Part shown: piece after piece, positions 7,021 through 14,243 of the stretch
Numbering within the stretch: position 1 is the stretch's first letter
Layout of the letters: every line of letters starts with the position of its first letter
Assembly: GCA_002385265.1 (NCBI GenBank)
Contig: DGDD01000210.1
Span: 1-18,141, forward strand
Origin: Chitinophagaceae bacterium UBA3961
GTDB lineage: Bacteria; Bacteroidota; Bacteroidia; Chitinophagales; Chitinophagaceae
Length of the DNA: 18,141 bases
Reading direction: 5' to 3'
Program-made: the position numbers and the translations under genes
The notes under the pieces: generated by a model
The model's database searches: none
What the model was told of the DNA's origin: nothing
What the model saw: the letters and a program-made list of their open reading frames with translations, nothing else

Positions 7021-7440
7021 ATGTTACAGCCGAAAAGAACGAAACACAGAAAAGCACAGAAGGGACGCATCCGTGAAACCGCGAAGCGTGGTACCAGCAT
7101 TGCTTTTGGTTCCTTTGCATTGAAAGCATTAGAGCCTGTGTGGTTAACGAACCGTCAGATCGAAGCTGCACGTCAGGCATTATCTCGTGCTATGAAGCGT
7201 GAAGGTAACGTGTGGATCCGTGTATTCCCCGATAAGCCTATTACCCGTAAGCCTCTTGAGGTAAGGATGGGTAAAGGTAAAGGTAACCCTGAATTCTGGG
7301 CTGCTGTGGTAGAACCAGGTCGTATCATCTTCGAAACAGATGGAGTTCCTTTAAACGTTGCAAAAGAAGCGTTGGAACTGGCTGCGCAGAAACTGCCAAT
7401 TAAAACAAAATTCATTGTGCGTCCTGATTACGCCGCATAA
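7021..7440 (+). CDS. rplP: 50S ribosomal protein L16
   Basis: A 139-residue L16 with [16 protein letters not shown] at the start, the [16 protein letters not shown] helix, and the [30 protein letters not shown] core followed by [14 protein letters not shown]16 is a late assembly protein close to the A-site tRNA elbow; the VRMGKGKGN loop carries the arginine that is hydroxylated in some bacteria. Length and ends are normal. The rpmC gene begins 26 bases downstream; the spacer contains a weak 5 bp inverted repeat (7441-7445 with 7457-7461). Confidence 0.97.
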   Translation: MLQPKRTKHRKAQKGRIRETAKRGTSIAFGSFALKALEPVWLTNRQIEAARQALSRAMKREGNVWIRVFPDKPITRKPLEVRMGKGKGNPEFWAAVVEPGRIIFETDGVPLNVAKEALELAAQKLPIKTKFIVRPDYAA

Positions 7441-7466
7441 TTCGAAACAGTCAAAATCGAAATAAA

Positions 7467-7667
7467 ATGTCTAAGAAAGTTGATTTTGTAAAGAGTATTA
7501 AAGAGATGTCGGCTGATGACTTGAAAGCAAGAATTCAGGAAGATGAGCTGCGTCTGAAAAAATTGGAGTTTGCGCATGCTATTTCTCCACTCGAGAATCC
7601 AATGAGCATTCGTGCATTGCGTAGAGATATCGCTCGTTTGAAAACAGTATTGGGCGGCCGCAAGTAA
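7467..7667 (+). CDS. rpmC: 50S ribosomal protein L29
   Basis: A 66-residue, all-helical L29. The IKEMSADDLKARIQEDELRLKKLEFAHAISPLENPMSIRALRRDIARLKTVL pattern is typical: two long antiparallel helices joined at the P-L-E-N-P turn. L29 sits near the exit tunnel next to L23. The start ATG follows GAAATAAA, an A-rich translation start region. The position between rplP and rpsQ is canonical. Confidence 0.96.
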   Translation: MSKKVDFVKSIKEMSADDLKARIQEDELRLKKLEFAHAISPLENPMSIRALRRDIARLKTVLGGRK

Positions 7668-7699
7668 TAAGCTCTGATAAACATCGATAAAACAAATTA

Positions 7700-7715
7700 G
7701 ATCAGATAGCTGATC
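7700..7715 (+). promoter_or_regulatory. Hairpin between rpmC and rpsQ
   Basis: GATCAG (7700-7705) pairs perfectly with CTGATC (7710-7715) around ATAG, 24 bases before the rpsQ ATG. No T-run follows. Confidence 0.4.
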
Positions 7716-7739
7716 ACTAAAAAGCAAAAGCTGAATAAA

Positions 7740-7997
7740 ATGGCTGAAAGAAATTTGCGAAAAACAAGAACCGGGGTGGTTACCAGCAACAAGATGACAA
7801 AAACAATCACTGTTGCGGTTGAACGTAAAGTAAAGCACCCTATTTACGGAAAGTTCGTTAAGAAAACAACGAAGTTCCATGCTCACGATGAGAAGAACGA
7901 GTGCACCGTTGGTGACGTAGTTCGTATCATGGAAACACGTCCTTTAAGTAAGACGAAGCGTTGGAGATTGGTGGAGATCGTGGAGAAAGCGAAGTAA
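7740..7997 (+). CDS. rpsQ: 30S ribosomal protein S17
   Basis: An 85-residue S17 of the OB-fold type. It shows [48 protein letters not shown], the [31 protein letters not shown] end, and the usual length. S17 binds 16S rRNA early in assembly of the body of the small subunit. In Escherichia coli this gene closes the S10 operon and a new promoter opens the spc operon. Here no matching promoter is seen before rplN, only two small hairpins. Confidence 0.97.
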   Translation: MAERNLRKTRTGVVTSNKMTKTITVAVERKVKHPIYGKFVKKTTKFHAHDEKNECTVGDVVRIMETRPLSKTKRWRLVEIVEKAK

Positions 7998-8055
7998 GCA
8001 TCAGCTGCGGTTGTATAAAACCGTTAGTTAACGATATAAATGAAGTTTTTAATAT

Positions 8056-8076
8056 GCTGTGGGTAATACCGGCAGC
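8056..8076 (+). promoter_or_regulatory. Hairpin just upstream of rplN
   Basis: GCTGTGGGT (8056-8064) folds onto ACCGGCAGC (8068-8076) around an AAT loop, giving eight pairs including one G-T and one mismatch. It ends 15 bases before the rplN ATG, at the S10/spc junction. A smaller stem (CGGTT 8008-8012, AACCG 8019-8023) precedes it. Confidence 0.45.
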
Positions 8077-8091
8077 ACAAAGCTTAAAACA

Positions 8092-8460
8092 ATGATTCAG
8101 CAAGAAAGCAGATTAAATGTAGCTGATAACAGCGGTGCCAAAGAAGTATTATGTATTCGGGTACTGGGTAACAGTGGACAGGATTACGCAAAAATCGGTG
8201 ACAAAATTGTTGTTACTGTTAAAGATGCGATCCCTGCCGGTGGTATCAAAAAAGGTACTGTGGCAAAAGCGGTAATCGTTCGTACCAAGAACAAATTGCG
8301 TCGTAAAGATGGTTCATACATCCGTTTCGATGACAATGCGGTGGTATTGTTGAACGCCAGCGATGAGCCTCGTGGTACACGTATCTTCGGGCCAGTAGCG
8401 AGAGAATTGCGTGATAAAGGATACATGAAGATCATTTCATTGGCTCCAGAGGTATTGTAA
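8092..8460 (+). CDS. rplN: 50S ribosomal protein L14
   Basis: A 122-residue L14, the universal length, from [18 protein letters not shown] to [20 protein letters not shown]. The frame is open further upstream to a GTG at 8059, but the added residues ([10 protein letters not shown]) are not L14-like and the GTG lies inside a hairpin, so the ATG at 8092 is chosen. L14 is a highly conserved protein on the subunit interface, contacting 16S rRNA helix 14 and binding the silencing factor RsfS. It would be the first gene of the spc operon in Escherichia coli terms. Confidence 0.97.
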   Translation: MIQQESRLNVADNSGAKEVLCIRVLGNSGQDYAKIGDKIVVTVKDAIPAGGIKKGTVAKAVIVRTKNKLRRKDGSYIRFDDNAVVLLNASDEPRGTRIFGPVARELRDKGYMKIISLAPEVL

Positions 8461-8543
8461 GCCAATCGTTGGAAATCAGCCAACACCCATAATTAGTTTC
8501 AAACAGCGAGATGCTAAAACAATTTCGCACTAAGCTTAATAAA

Positions 8544-8882
8544 ATGAGTAACAGATTCAAACCTAAATTCAACATCAAAAAAGGTGACAGCGTGGTGGTA
8601 ATTGCAGGAGATGATAAAGATCCTAAAAAAGCCCGCAAAGTACTGGAAGTATTTCCGGAAGACGCTCGTGTATTAGTAGAAGGTGTAAACATCGTTACTA
8701 AGCACACCAAACCTTCAGCTGCCAATACAAAAGGCGGTATTGTAAAGGTAGAAGCACCTATTCACATCAGTAATGTGATGTTGTTTGATGCAAAAAGCGG
8801 AAGCGGTTCTAAAGTGAAGCGCAGCCGTGATAACGGTAAATTGGTACGTGTTGCCAAGAAATCCGGAGAGGTGATCAAGTAA
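8544..8882 (+). CDS. rplX: 50S ribosomal protein L24
   Basis: A 112-residue L24. The KOW motif is visible in KFNIKKGDSVVVIAGDDKDPKKARKVLEVFPEDARVLVEGVNIVTKHTKPS. An ATG at 8511 is in frame, but its extra 11 residues are not L24-like; the ATG at 8544, preceded by TTAATAAA, matches the start style of the neighbours. L24 is one of the first proteins to bind the 5' end of 23S rRNA and starts large-subunit assembly. The ending SRDNGKLVRVAKKSGEVIK is typical. The rplE gene begins 42 bases downstream. Confidence 0.96.
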   Translation: MSNRFKPKFNIKKGDSVVVIAGDDKDPKKARKVLEVFPEDARVLVEGVNIVTKHTKPSAANTKGGIVKVEAPIHISNVMLFDAKSGSGSKVKRSRDNGKLVRVAKKSGEVIK

Positions 8883-8924
8883 TAAATTCTTATCTGAAAA
8901 GAAGGAATCGTAAAACATAAGCAA

Positions 8925-9494
8925 ATGAGCACAACAAAATATACCCCACGCTTGGCCGCTAAGTACCAGAACGATGTTGTTCCGGCTTTGAAAAAGCGTT
9001 TTAACTACGGTAGTTCAATGGAAGTACCGCGCTTAGAAAAAATTTGTTTGAACCGTGGTGTGAACGGAGCTGTTTCTGACAAAAAGCTGATTGATATCGC
9101 TTTGGAAGAACTGTCAACCATCACCGGACAGAAAGCTGTAGCTACTATGTCTAAGAAGGATATCTCTAACTTCAAATTGCGTAAGAACATGCCAATCGGT
9201 GCACGTGTTACTTTGCGCGGTGTGAAAATGTATGAGTTCCTGGATCGTTTGGTGTCTACCGCTTTACCTCGCGTTCGTGACTTCAAAGGTGTAAATGAAA
9301 AAGCATTCGACGGTAGAGGTAACTACACTTTGGGTGTTACAGAACAGATCATCTTCCCTGAAATTGATATCGATAAAGTAAATCGTATCACAGGTATGGA
9401 TATCACATTCGTAACTTCTGCGAAAACAAACGAAGAAGCGTATGAATTGTTGAAAGAGTTGGGTATGCCTTTCAAAAACAATAAAAAAGACTAA
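8925..9494 (+). CDS. rplE: 50S ribosomal protein L5
   Basis: A 189-residue L5. Family segments are [51 protein letters not shown], and [21 protein letters not shown], with the end [11 protein letters not shown]5 binds 5S rRNA together with L18 and forms part of the central protuberance, contacting S13 and P-site tRNA. In Escherichia coli the S8 repressor site overlaps the start of this gene; I see no such structure here. The spacer to rpsN contains a 9 bp stem (9498-9520). Confidence 0.97.
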   Translation: MSTTKYTPRLAAKYQNDVVPALKKRFNYGSSMEVPRLEKICLNRGVNGAVSDKKLIDIALEELSTITGQKAVATMSKKDISNFKLRKNMPIGARVTLRGVKMYEFLDRLVSTALPRVRDFKGVNEKAFDGRGNYTLGVTEQIIFPEIDIDKVNRITGMDITFVTSAKTNEEAYELLKELGMPFKNNKKD

Positions 9495-9497
9495 TCC

Positions 9498-9520
9498 AGT
9501 AGCTGTAAAAAACAGTTGCT
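9498..9520 (+). promoter_or_regulatory. Hairpin between rplE and rpsN
   Basis: AGTAGCTGT (9498-9506) pairs with ACAGTTGCT (9512-9520) over nine positions, two of them G-T, around a five-A loop. Only three T follow, so it is a weak terminator at most. It could stabilise the upstream mRNA end after cleavage. Confidence 0.5.
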
Positions 9521-9541
9521 TTCATTAAAAATAAAAACACA

Positions 9542-9811
9542 ATGGCAAAAGAATCAGTAAAAGCCAGACAACGTAAAAGAGAGCGTATGGTTGCTCAGTT
9601 CGCTGAAAAGCGTGCTGCTTTAAAAGCTGCCGGTGAGTGGTCTGCATTAGATCAACTTCCGAAGAATTCTTCTTCTGTACGTTTGAAAAACCGTTGCCAG
9701 TTATCAGGCCGTCCGAAAGGATACATGAGATACTTTGGTATTTCCCGTGTTACATTCCGCGACATGGCGCTGGCTGGTAAAATCCCAGGTGTGAAGAAAG
9801 CTTCCTGGTAA
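9542..9811 (+). CDS. rpsN: 30S ribosomal protein S14, zinc-free form
   Basis: An 89-residue S14. The C-terminal half has the family sequence [40 protein letters not shown]. The protein contains a single cysteine (Cys52) and no CxxC pairs, so it is the long zinc-independent form rather than the 61-residue zinc-binding form. S14 sits in the head of the small subunit and is added late in assembly. The gene lies in its usual place between rplE and rpsH. Confidence 0.97.
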   Translation: MAKESVKARQRKRERMVAQFAEKRAALKAAGEWSALDQLPKNSSSVRLKNRCQLSGRPKGYMRYFGISRVTFRDMALAGKIPGVKKASW

Positions 9812-9852
9812 TTTGTTTTCACCCAATTTTGAACTGATTAATTTATATAAAC

Positions 9853-10251
9853 ATGGTAACTGATCCAATAGCAGACTTCCTCACTCGCGTACGTAACGCC
9901 CAAATGGCCGGACACCGTATCGTAGAGATTCCTGCTTCTAATCTTAAAAAGCGTATTACAGAGATCCTGTACGATCAGGGTTATATTCTGAAGTACAAAT
10001 TCGAAGATGATTCTAAGCAAGGTGTGATCAAGATCGCGTTGAAGTATGATGCTCAAACAAAAGAGCCTGCTATCAAAGCTTTAGAGCGCATTAGCCGTCC
10101 AGGGTTGCGTCAATACGCTAGCCCAGCTGAATTTAAGCGTGTGAAAAACGGTTTGGGTATCGCTATCCTCAGTACTTCTAAAGGAGTAATGACCGATAAA
10201 CAAGCGAAACTTCAGAACGTTGGTGGCGAAGTTCTTTGCTACGTATATTAA
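9853..10251 (+). CDS. rpsH: 30S ribosomal protein S8
   Basis: A 132-residue S8 with [21 protein letters not shown] at the start, the [11 protein letters not shown] segment, and the signature ending [34 protein letters not shown]8 binds the central domain of 16S rRNA and in Escherichia coli represses the spc operon. If it has a regulatory role here, the two stable hairpins directly after this gene (10262-10339) deserve comparison with its 16S target; nothing in the sequence proves this. Confidence 0.97.
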   Translation: MVTDPIADFLTRVRNAQMAGHRIVEIPASNLKKRITEILYDQGYILKYKFEDDSKQGVIKIALKYDAQTKEPAIKALERISRPGLRQYASPAEFKRVKNGLGIAILSTSKGVMTDKQAKLQNVGGEVLCYVY

Positions 10252-10261
10252 TAAATAATCA

Positions 10262-10281
10262 GGTGCTTCTACGGAAGCACC
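10262..10281 (+). promoter_or_regulatory. Perfect 8 bp hairpin with UACG tetraloop after rpsH
   Basis: GGTGCTTC (10262-10269) and GAAGCACC (10274-10281) pair perfectly around TACG, which in RNA is a C(UACG)G loop of the exceptionally stable UNCG class. No T-run follows, so it is not a standard terminator. It lies 11 bases after the rpsH stop codon. Confidence 0.7.
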
Positions 10282-10293
10282 CGTTATAAAATA

Positions 10294-10339
10294 GGAGAGA
10301 TACATTAAGCCGTTCCTATACAGGCTGATCGGTTTCTCC
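10294..10339 (+). promoter_or_regulatory. Second folded element before rplF
   Basis: GGAGAGA (10294-10300) pairs with TTTCTCC (10333-10339), with one G-T pair. Inside, AGCC (10308-10311) pairs with GGCT (10323-10326). With the preceding UACG hairpin it fills most of the 119-base rpsH-rplF spacer. Confidence 0.45.
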
Positions 10340-10370
10340 AGATTGAACAAACTAATAAATAAAAAGCACT

Positions 10371-10925
10371 ATGTCTCGTGTAGGTAAAAAACCCGTTAGC
10401 ATCCCAGCTGGTGTTACGGTTACTGTAGGAGCCGATAACGTGGTTACTGTTAAAGGTCCTAAGGGTACATTGCAACAAGCAATTGACCGCGATATTATTG
10501 TTAGCGTTGCCGACAACCAAATTACTATTGGTCGTCCAACAGATCAAATCCGTCACCGCGCTATGCACGGTTTGTACCGCGCATTGTTGGCGAATTTGGT
10601 AAAAGGTGTAACAGAAGGTTACAAGAAGCAATTGGAATTAGTGGGTGTGGGTTATAAAGCTGCCAATCAGGGTAACTTATTGGATCTTTCATTAGGTTAT
10701 TCTCACAATATCATTTTCGAAGTTCCAAATGAATTGAGCGTAGTAACTGCTCAAGAAAAAGGTCAAAACCCTTTGATCACATTGGAAGGTATCGACAAGC
10801 AATTGTTAGGTCAGGTTGCTGCGAAGATCAGAGGATTGCGTAAGCCTGAGCCGTACAAAGGAAAAGGTGTTAAATACGTGGGTGAGTACATCCGTCGTAA
10901 AGCTGGTAAAGCTGCTGGTAAATAA
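10371..10925 (+). CDS. rplF: 50S ribosomal protein L6
   Basis: A 184-residue L6 made of two similar alpha/beta domains. Landmarks are SRVGKKPVSIPAGVTV at the start, VKGPKGTLQQ, the inter-domain GVTEGYKKQLELVGVGYKA, and the ending KIRGLRKPEPYKGKGVKYVGEYIRRKAGKAAGK. L6 is a late-assembling protein near the sarcin-ricin loop and the factor-binding site. The start is fixed by the family N-terminus. An 89-base spacer with a small GC hairpin (10978-11001) precedes rplR. Confidence 0.97.
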   Translation: MSRVGKKPVSIPAGVTVTVGADNVVTVKGPKGTLQQAIDRDIIVSVADNQITIGRPTDQIRHRAMHGLYRALLANLVKGVTEGYKKQLELVGVGYKAANQGNLLDLSLGYSHNIIFEVPNELSVVTAQEKGQNPLITLEGIDKQLLGQVAAKIRGLRKPEPYKGKGVKYVGEYIRRKAGKAAGK

Positions 10926-11014
10926 GCGTGAGCTGCTAGTAGCATTTATTGAAATCTTTTTCGAAATAACATTACTAATCGTCCCGGCAGAATCGGGTGA
11001 TAAAATAAAGAAAC

Positions 11015-11368
11015 ATGAATACTAAAGCATTAAGAAGACAACGAATCCGCTTCAACATTCGCAAGAGAATAGCGGGTACCGCTCAGAAGCCACGTTTGTC
11101 TGTTTTCAGAAGTAATGCAGATATCTACGTTCAGTTGATCGATGATACAACCGGCGTTACATTGGCTGCCGCTTCAAGCCGTCAGAAAGACATCGCTGCT
11201 CAAAAAGGAACTAAATCTGAAAAGAGCAAGTTGGTAGGTTTGGCGATCGCACAAAAAGCTACTTCTCTCGGATTATCAGAGGTAGTATTTGATCGTGGTG
11301 GTTATTTGTACCATGGTCGTGTGAAGAATGTAGCTGATGGAGCTCGCGAAGGTGGATTGAAATTCTAA
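11015..11368 (+). CDS. rplR: 50S ribosomal protein L18
   Basis: A 117-residue L18. A basic N-terminal tail ([32 protein letters not shown]) precedes the compact domain, which ends with [28 protein letters not shown], the typical ending. L18 binds 5S rRNA and brings it into the central protuberance together with L5. The start ATG follows an A-rich stretch (TAAAGAAAC). The rpsE gene begins 52 bases downstream. Confidence 0.97.
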   Translation: MNTKALRRQRIRFNIRKRIAGTAQKPRLSVFRSNADIYVQLIDDTTGVTLAAASSRQKDIAAQKGTKSEKSKLVGLAIAQKATSLGLSEVVFDRGGYLYHGRVKNVADGAREGGLKF

Positions 11369-11420
11369 TTCGCAACCAAACGTAGTAAACAACAAACATT
11401 TCAAATTTCAACTTTTATAA

Positions 11421-11939
11421 ATGTCAAAAGTTAATTTAAACAGAGTTAAAGCCGGAGACCTGGAGTTGAAGGAAAAAGTAGTAGCCATCAACCGTGTTGT
11501 GAAAACAACCAAAGGTGGTCGTGCTTTCAGTTTCTCTGCTTTAGTAGTAGTTGGTAACGAACAAGGAATTGTAGGTCATGGTTTGGGTAAAGCCAAAGAG
11601 GTTCAAGAAGCCATTACGAAAGGTATCGAAGATGCTAAAAAGAATCTGATTAAAGTGCCAGTGATGCACGGAACTATTCCTCACGACCAATTGGCGAAGG
11701 AAGGTGCTGCAAAGGTGTTGATCAAGCCTGCCGCACACGGTACCGGTGTAATTGCGGGAGGTAGCATGCGTGCCGTTTTGGAAAGCGCAGGTGTTACCGA
11801 CGTATTGGCAAAATCTTTAGGTTCAGCAAACCCTCACAACGTGGTAAAAGCTACTTTCAAGGCCTTGGCTTTGTTGCGTGAGCCTATCACAGTTGCAAAG
11901 GAGCGTCGCTTAAATCTTAAGAAAGTATTCAACGGATAA
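11421..11939 (+). CDS. rpsE: 30S ribosomal protein S5
   Basis: A 172-residue S5 with the double-stranded-RNA-binding-like N-terminal half ([46 protein letters not shown]) and the second half with the [35 protein letters not shown] segment. S5 lies at the mRNA entry side and helps decoding fidelity; the loop around the KGGR segment is where spectinomycin resistance changes arise in other species. Length and ends are normal. The following spacer can form a 7 bp hairpin (11950-11971). Confidence 0.97.
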   Translation: MSKVNLNRVKAGDLELKEKVVAINRVVKTTKGGRAFSFSALVVVGNEQGIVGHGLGKAKEVQEAITKGIEDAKKNLIKVPVMHGTIPHDQLAKEGAAKVLIKPAAHGTGVIAGGSMRAVLESAGVTDVLAKSLGSANPHNVVKATFKALALLREPITVAKERRLNLKKVFNG

Positions 11940-11949
11940 TTATCACCCT

Positions 11950-11971
11950 GTTTGAACTCTAGGTTTCAAAC
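11950..11971 (+). promoter_or_regulatory. Hairpin between rpsE and rpmD
   Basis: GTTTGAA (11950-11956) pairs perfectly with TTCAAAC (11965-11971) around eight bases. No T-run follows. It ends 17 bases before the rpmD ATG. Confidence 0.45.
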
Positions 11972-11988
11972 TCATTATAACATTTGTT

Positions 11989-12168
11989 ATGAAAAAGATT
12001 AAAATCACCCTGGTTAAAAGTCCAATTGATCGTCCGGAGCGCCAAAAACAAACATTGGTTGCTTTAGGTTTGAACAAGACCAACGCCAGCAGAGAAGTAG
12101 AAGCTACTCCTCAAATTCTCGGAATGGTTCGTAAGGTGAACCACCTTCTGAAAGTGGAAGAAGCTTAA
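11989..12168 (+). CDS. rpmD: 50S ribosomal protein L30
   Basis: A 59-codon gene read directly from the sequence. The product starts MKKIKITLVKSPIDRPERQK and continues TLVALGLNKTNASREVEAT, PQILGMVRKVNHLLKVEEA. This is the short bacterial L30: the KSPI-R--RQK segment, the LGL-K helix and the MV-KV-HL-KVEE ending are all recognisable, as is the canonical place between rpsE and rplO. L30 is a small peripheral protein of the large subunit, missing in some bacteria. The ATG at 11989 is fixed by the conserved N-terminus. Confidence 0.95.
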   Translation: MKKIKITLVKSPIDRPERQKQTLVALGLNKTNASREVEATPQILGMVRKVNHLLKVEEA

Positions 12169-12189
12169 TAAATTGAATTAATTTGGCAG

Positions 12190-12225
12190 TGTGAAAATGA
12201 GTAACTAGCTTACGGCATTTTCACA
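12190..12225 (+). promoter_or_regulatory. Long hairpin between rpmD and rplO
   Basis: TGTGAAAATG (12190-12199) pairs perfectly with CATTTTCACA (12216-12225). Inside, GTAA (12201-12204) pairs with TTAC (12210-12213). A small GGGG/CCCC hairpin follows (12260-12263 with 12269-12272), 19 bases before rplO. There is no clear T-run and no clear TANNTTTG promoter. It is the longest perfect stem among the ribosomal spacers and may be a processing or regulatory site. Confidence 0.6.
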
Positions 12226-12291
12226 TTTGCATATTTACACTTTTATTAATAACAAGCGAGGGGCGATTCCCCGTAAGTAAAAATCAACAGT

Positions 12292-12741
12292 ATGAAATTA
12301 CATGAATTGAAGCCTGCGAAAGGCGCAACGAAAAGAGAAAAGAGATTAGGTCGTGGTGAAGCATCGGGTCACGGTGGTACATCAACTAAAGGTAACAAAG
12401 GTCATCAGAGCCGTAGCGGTTTCAAAAATAGAAGAGCACACGAAGGTGGTCAGATGCCAATTCAACGTCGTGTTCCTAAGCGCGGTTTCACAAATAACAA
12501 CCGTGTTGAATACAAAGTGTTCAATATTGGTCAAGTAGAATTATTGGTAGAGAAATACGGATTACAGGAGTTTTCTTTGGATACTTTGTTCATGAATGGT
12601 TTGGTAAGCAGAACATCATTGGTGAAGATCCTCGGAAACGGTGAATTGAAATCAAAAGTTACTTTCAAAGTGAACGCTGTGAGCGAAAAAGCTAAACAAG
12701 CTATTGAAGCAGCAGGTGGTTCTGTAGAAATCGTAAAGTAA
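12292..12741 (+). CDS. rplO: 50S ribosomal protein L15
   Basis: A 149-residue L15. The glycine-rich basic N-terminal arm (LGRGEASGHGGTSTKGNKGHQSRSGFKNRRAHEGGQMPIQRRVPKRGF) that threads into 23S rRNA is unmistakable. The globular half follows and ends KAKQAIEAAGGSVEIVK-like. L15 is an assembly protein of the large subunit. It is the last ribosomal protein of the cluster here, and a clear terminator (12758-12785) directly follows, so most ribosomal transcripts may stop before secY. Confidence 0.97.
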   Translation: MKLHELKPAKGATKREKRLGRGEASGHGGTSTKGNKGHQSRSGFKNRRAHEGGQMPIQRRVPKRGFTNNNRVEYKVFNIGQVELLVEKYGLQEFSLDTLFMNGLVSRTSLVKILGNGELKSKVTFKVNAVSEKAKQAIEAAGGSVEIVK

Positions 12742-12757
12742 TTTTGCGTATATTGCC

Positions 12758-12785
12758 AGACGCATGATAAATGCGTCTTTTTTTT
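12758..12785 (+). terminator. Intrinsic terminator between rplO and secY
   Basis: AGACGCAT (12758-12765) pairs perfectly with ATGCGTCT (12771-12778) around GATAA, followed by eight T (12778-12785). It stands 16 bases after the rplO stop codon and 33 bases before the secY start. No promoter is recognisable between it and secY, so secY expression would need partial read-through. Confidence 0.88.
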
Positions 12786-12818
12786 GTTTTAGGCTTTCAT
12801 AAAAAATTTCTGCAATCC

Positions 12819-14159
12819 GTGAAAAAGTTTATACAAACACTGAAGAATATCTGGAGTATCGAGGAATTAAAGAGTAAGATCCTCGTTACCCTCTTATTGA
12901 TTGCTATTTATCGCGTAGGTACGCATATCGCTTTGCCAGGTATCGATCCTAATAAACTTCCAACCGGCGGTTCCGGTACCGGAATTTTAGGTTTGATCGA
13001 TGCATTCGCAGGTGGTGCGTTCTCTCAGGCATCTATCCTTGCATTGGGAATTATGCCATATATCTCTGCATCTATCTTCATGCAATTGATGACCATTTTA
13101 TATCCTCCTTTCCAGAAATTACAAAAAGAAGGAGATAGTGGTCGTAAGAAAATCAACCAGTACACTCGTATTTTAACTATTGTAGTAGCAGCGCTTCAAG
13201 CAAGTGCCTATGTTGCCTATTTGAATAGCCCCGGTTACAAAGAGGCCATTATCCCTGCTTATAGCTCTTACTTCTACATTTCTACTACTATTGTACTCAC
13301 AGCCGGTACATTGTTCGTAATGTGGCTTGGTGAGCGTATCACAGACAAAGGATTGGGTAACGGTTCTTCCGTGATTATCATGGTGGGTATCTTAGCTCGT
13401 TTGCCACAATCAATGGTACAACAATACAGTTCAATTACTACCAAATACCAAGGTGGTGGCGGTTTGTTGTTGTTTGTATTGATGATTGCAGTGTTAGTAG
13501 CTATAATCATGGGATTGATTGTATTGATCCAAGGTGTTCGCAAAATACCTGTACAATATGCTAAGCAAATTGTTGGTAACCGTCAGTTTGGTGGTGCCCG
13601 TCAATTCCTACCAATTAAAGTGAACAGTGCAGGTGTAATGCCTATCATCTTTGCTCAGGCTATCATGTTCCTACCAACTTTGCTTTCAAATTTTGAAACA
13701 ACACAAGGTTTGGCAAAGATCTTCAACGATCATAGCAATGTTTGGTACATGGTTATCTACTCTGTAATGGTAATAGCGTTTACGTTCTTATATACAGCTC
13801 TTATCTTCAATCCGAAGCAAATTGCTGATGATTTGAAACGTAACAACGGTTTCATTCCGGGTGTAAAACCAGGTCAACCTACCGCTGATTACATTGGTGC
13901 CATCATGGATAGAATCACATTGCCAGGTGCCGTATTGTTGGCCTTGGTAGGTATCCTTCCAGGTTTCGCTCAACGTTTAGGTGTTTCAGTTCAATTCTCA
14001 ACCTTCTTCGGCGGTACATCCCTCTTGATCATGGTTGGTGTTATTTTGGATACCTTGCAACAAATAGAAACGCAGTTATTGATGCGTCAGTACGACGGAT
14101 TGATGAAGAGCGGAAGAATTCAAGGCCGCCAGTCGAGCAGTGCACCTGTTTCAATGTAA
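12819..14159 (+). CDS. secY: Protein translocase subunit SecY
   Basis: With the GTG at 12819 the product is 446 residues, starting MKKFIQTLKNIWSIEELKSKILVTLLL like other Bacteroidota SecY proteins. An in-frame ATG at 12771 would add 16 residues but lies inside the terminator hairpin, so it is rejected. About ten hydrophobic segments are visible. The plug region follows the first segment (GIDPNKL, then GGAFSQASILALGIMPYISASIFMQL at about 65-90). The ARQFLPIKVNSAGVMPIIFAQ segment and the FNPKQIADDLKRNNGFIPGVKPGQPT cytoplasmic loop are typical. SecY forms the inner-membrane channel with SecE and SecG. It lies between two terminators (after rplO and after secY), unlike a standard spc operon. Confidence 0.97.
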   Translation: MKKFIQTLKNIWSIEELKSKILVTLLLIAIYRVGTHIALPGIDPNKLPTGGSGTGILGLIDAFAGGAFSQASILALGIMPYISASIFMQLMTILYPPFQKLQKEGDSGRKKINQYTRILTIVVAALQASAYVAYLNSPGYKEAIIPAYSSYFYISTTIVLTAGTLFVMWLGERITDKGLGNGSSVIIMVGILARLPQSMVQQYSSITTKYQGGGGLLLFVLMIAVLVAIIMGLIVLIQGVRKIPVQYAKQIVGNRQFGGARQFLPIKVNSAGVMPIIFAQAIMFLPTLLSNFETTQGLAKIFNDHSNVWYMVIYSVMVIAFTFLYTALIFNPKQIADDLKRNNGFIPGVKPGQPTADYIGAIMDRITLPGAVLLALVGILPGFAQRLGVSVQFSTFFGGTSLLIMVGVILDTLQQIETQLLMRQYDGLMKSGRIQGRQSSSAPVSM

Positions 14160-14183
14160 TTATTAAGAGCTTTACTTTTATAC

Positions 14184-14216
14184 AACCTGACAACGCTTAG
14201 CGCTGTCAGGTTTTTT
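14184..14216 (+). terminator. Intrinsic terminator after secY
   Basis: AACCTGACA (14184-14192) pairs perfectly with TGTCAGGTT (14204-14212), followed by a T-run to 14216. It lies 24 bases after the secY stop codon and separates secY from map. Confidence 0.88.
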
Positions 14217-14219
14217 CTT

Positions 14220-14227
14220 TAATTTTG
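14220..14227 (+). promoter_or_regulatory. Probable -7 element of a map promoter
   Basis: TAATTTTG fits TANNTTTG exactly and lies 16 bases before the map ATG, just after the secY terminator. At the expected -33 distance the sequence is TTAG (14197-14200) instead of TTTG. That is a weaker match, and it lies inside the terminator loop. The transcript would start about 14232-14236, giving a very short leader. Confidence 0.5.
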
Positions 14228-14243
14228 TGTCTGGAGAAAAAAC

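Noticed and set aside
7428..7886. 152-codon frame on the - strand
   Set aside because: It lies antisense to the end of rplP, all of rpmC and the start of rpsQ, which are certain genes; it is a shadow frame.
8059..8091. N-terminal extension of L14 from a GTG
   Set aside because: The added residues are not L14-like and the GTG lies inside a hairpin; the family starts MIQQES at 8092.
10816..11025. 69-codon + frame spanning the rplF end and the rplF-rplR spacer
   Set aside because: It overlaps rplF in another frame and runs into rplR; the translation has no recognisable features.
12771..12818. N-terminal extension of SecY from an ATG
   Set aside because: The ATG is in the 3' arm of a terminator stem and the added residues are encoded partly by its T-run; the family start MKKFI at the GTG fits.
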